Of a stretch of 6,345 bases of DNA, positions 5,865-6,345 are shown one piece after another. Origin of the DNA: Actinomycetes bacterium (GTDB lineage: Bacteria; Actinomycetota; Actinomycetes; Actinomycetales; Cellulomonadaceae). Both the position numbers and the translations under genes were made by a program. The stretch's first letter is position 1; every line of letters starts with the position of its first letter. The stretch lies in contig JAJYTJ010000197.1 of assembly GCA_021793115.1 (NCBI GenBank), positions 1-6,345 on the forward strand, given 5' to 3'. The notes beneath the pieces were generated by a model. It searched no databases. It had not been told where the DNA came from and saw nothing but the letters and a program-made list of their open reading frames with translations.

Positions 5865-6345
5865 CCGCCGTCCGCGTTCCGGCGCTCGACGACCCGGCCA
5901 TGACGGCCCGGCCGCCCCGCGGCACGCTGCGCCGCGCCGTGCGGCTGCTGGGCCTCGACACCCGGCGCGTGCTGCTCGCCGTGCTCACGGGCACGCTCGC
6001 CCTCGGCTGCGCCGTCGCGCTGGCGGCCGTGTCCGCGTGGCTCATCGCGCGCGCGTCGCAGATGCCCCCGGTGCTGCAGCTGTCCATCGCGACCGTGGCG
6101 GTGCGGGCGTTCGGCATCGGCCGCGGCGTGCTGCGCTACGTGGACCGGCTGGTGTCGCACGACGTCGCGCTGCGCGGCATGACCACCCTGCGCACCACGC
6201 TGTACGAGCGGTTGGCCGGGGGTCGCAGCGAGGCCACGCTGCGGCTGCGGCGCGGCGACCTGCTGGCCCGCGTCGGCGCGGACGTGGACGCGGTGGGCGA
6301 CGTCGTGGTGCGCGGGCTGCTGCCCGCCGGCGTCGCGCTGGTGCT
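5861..6345 (+). CDS. cydC: Cytochrome bd assembly ABC transporter, CydC half (partial, 3' end off the right edge)
   Basis: Partner of CydD in the heterodimeric exporter required for cytochrome bd maturation. Only the first 161 codons are present, covering a short polar N-terminus and the start of the membrane domain; the ATP-binding domain is outside the window. Visible CydC hallmarks are a first helix near 37-57 running into SAWLIARASQMPPVL (58-72), and VRAFGIGRGVLRY (81-93) followed by RLVSHD (96-101). These two blocks separate CydC from CydD and from generic exporters. GTG 5861 overlaps the cydD stop in a GTGA arrangement and has GAGGTGA just upstream, implying coupled translation and balanced production of the two halves. 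ATG 5900, 13 codons in, is an alternative start that would keep all recognisable domain residues. No frameshift is seen up to the edge. Confidence 0.94.
   Translation, partial: MTAVRVPALDDPAMTARPPRGTLRRAVRLLGLDTRRVLLAVLTGTLALGCAVALAAVSAWLIARASQMPPVLQLSIATVAVRAFGIGRGVLRYVDRLVSHDVALRGMTTLRTTLYERLAGGRSEATLRLRRGDLLARVGADVDAVGDVVVRGLLPAGVALV

Overview
The window comes from a very GC-rich actinobacterium, most likely a Cellulomonas-like member of the Micrococcales. This rests on strong G/C bias at third codon positions, frequent GTG starts, the actinobacterial gene order cydA-cydB-cydD-cydC, and an N-terminally extended Arg/Glu-rich ribonuclease E candidate. The genus is an inference; no marker gene is present.

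Layout. Positions 1-1029 hold, on the minus strand, the first 343 codons of a large protein whose disordered Arg/Asp/Glu/Ala/Pro-rich N-terminus looks like an actinobacterial RNase E/G (rne/rng). Its catalytic part lies beyond the left edge. Positions 1030-1525 form a divergent intergenic region of about 500 bp with no convincing gene. Its left two thirds look like a structured leader and promoter for the rne-like gene, with three perfect inverted repeats. Its right third looks like the promoter of the cyd operon. Positions 1526-6345 carry cydA, cydB, cydD and the first 161 codons of cydC, all on the plus strand and tightly packed: gaps of 15 and 22 nt, then a 4-nt GTGA overlap.

How the genes work together. 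CydA and CydB form cytochrome bd, the high-affinity quinol oxidase used at low oxygen or when the cytochrome bcc-aa3 branch is blocked. CydD and CydC form a heterodimeric ABC transporter needed for haem incorporation into, and assembly of, that oxidase. The operon therefore encodes both enzyme and maturation machinery.

Most notable observation. Upstream of cydA, three dyads lie 22-23 bp apart centre to centre: a GTGA-N6-TCAC element of CRP/FNR type, a perfect GGGAC-N4-GTCCC element, and an AGGAC-N4-GTCCC element. The last two match the core of the DosR/DevR hypoxia box. A TAGCGT -10 candidate follows at a distance that places the proximal box near -41.5. This suggests hypoxia and cyclic-nucleotide-type control of cytochrome bd, with no recognisable Rex operator. 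No wholly new system is evident; the genes are a conventional cydABDC operon and the interest lies in the regulatory region.
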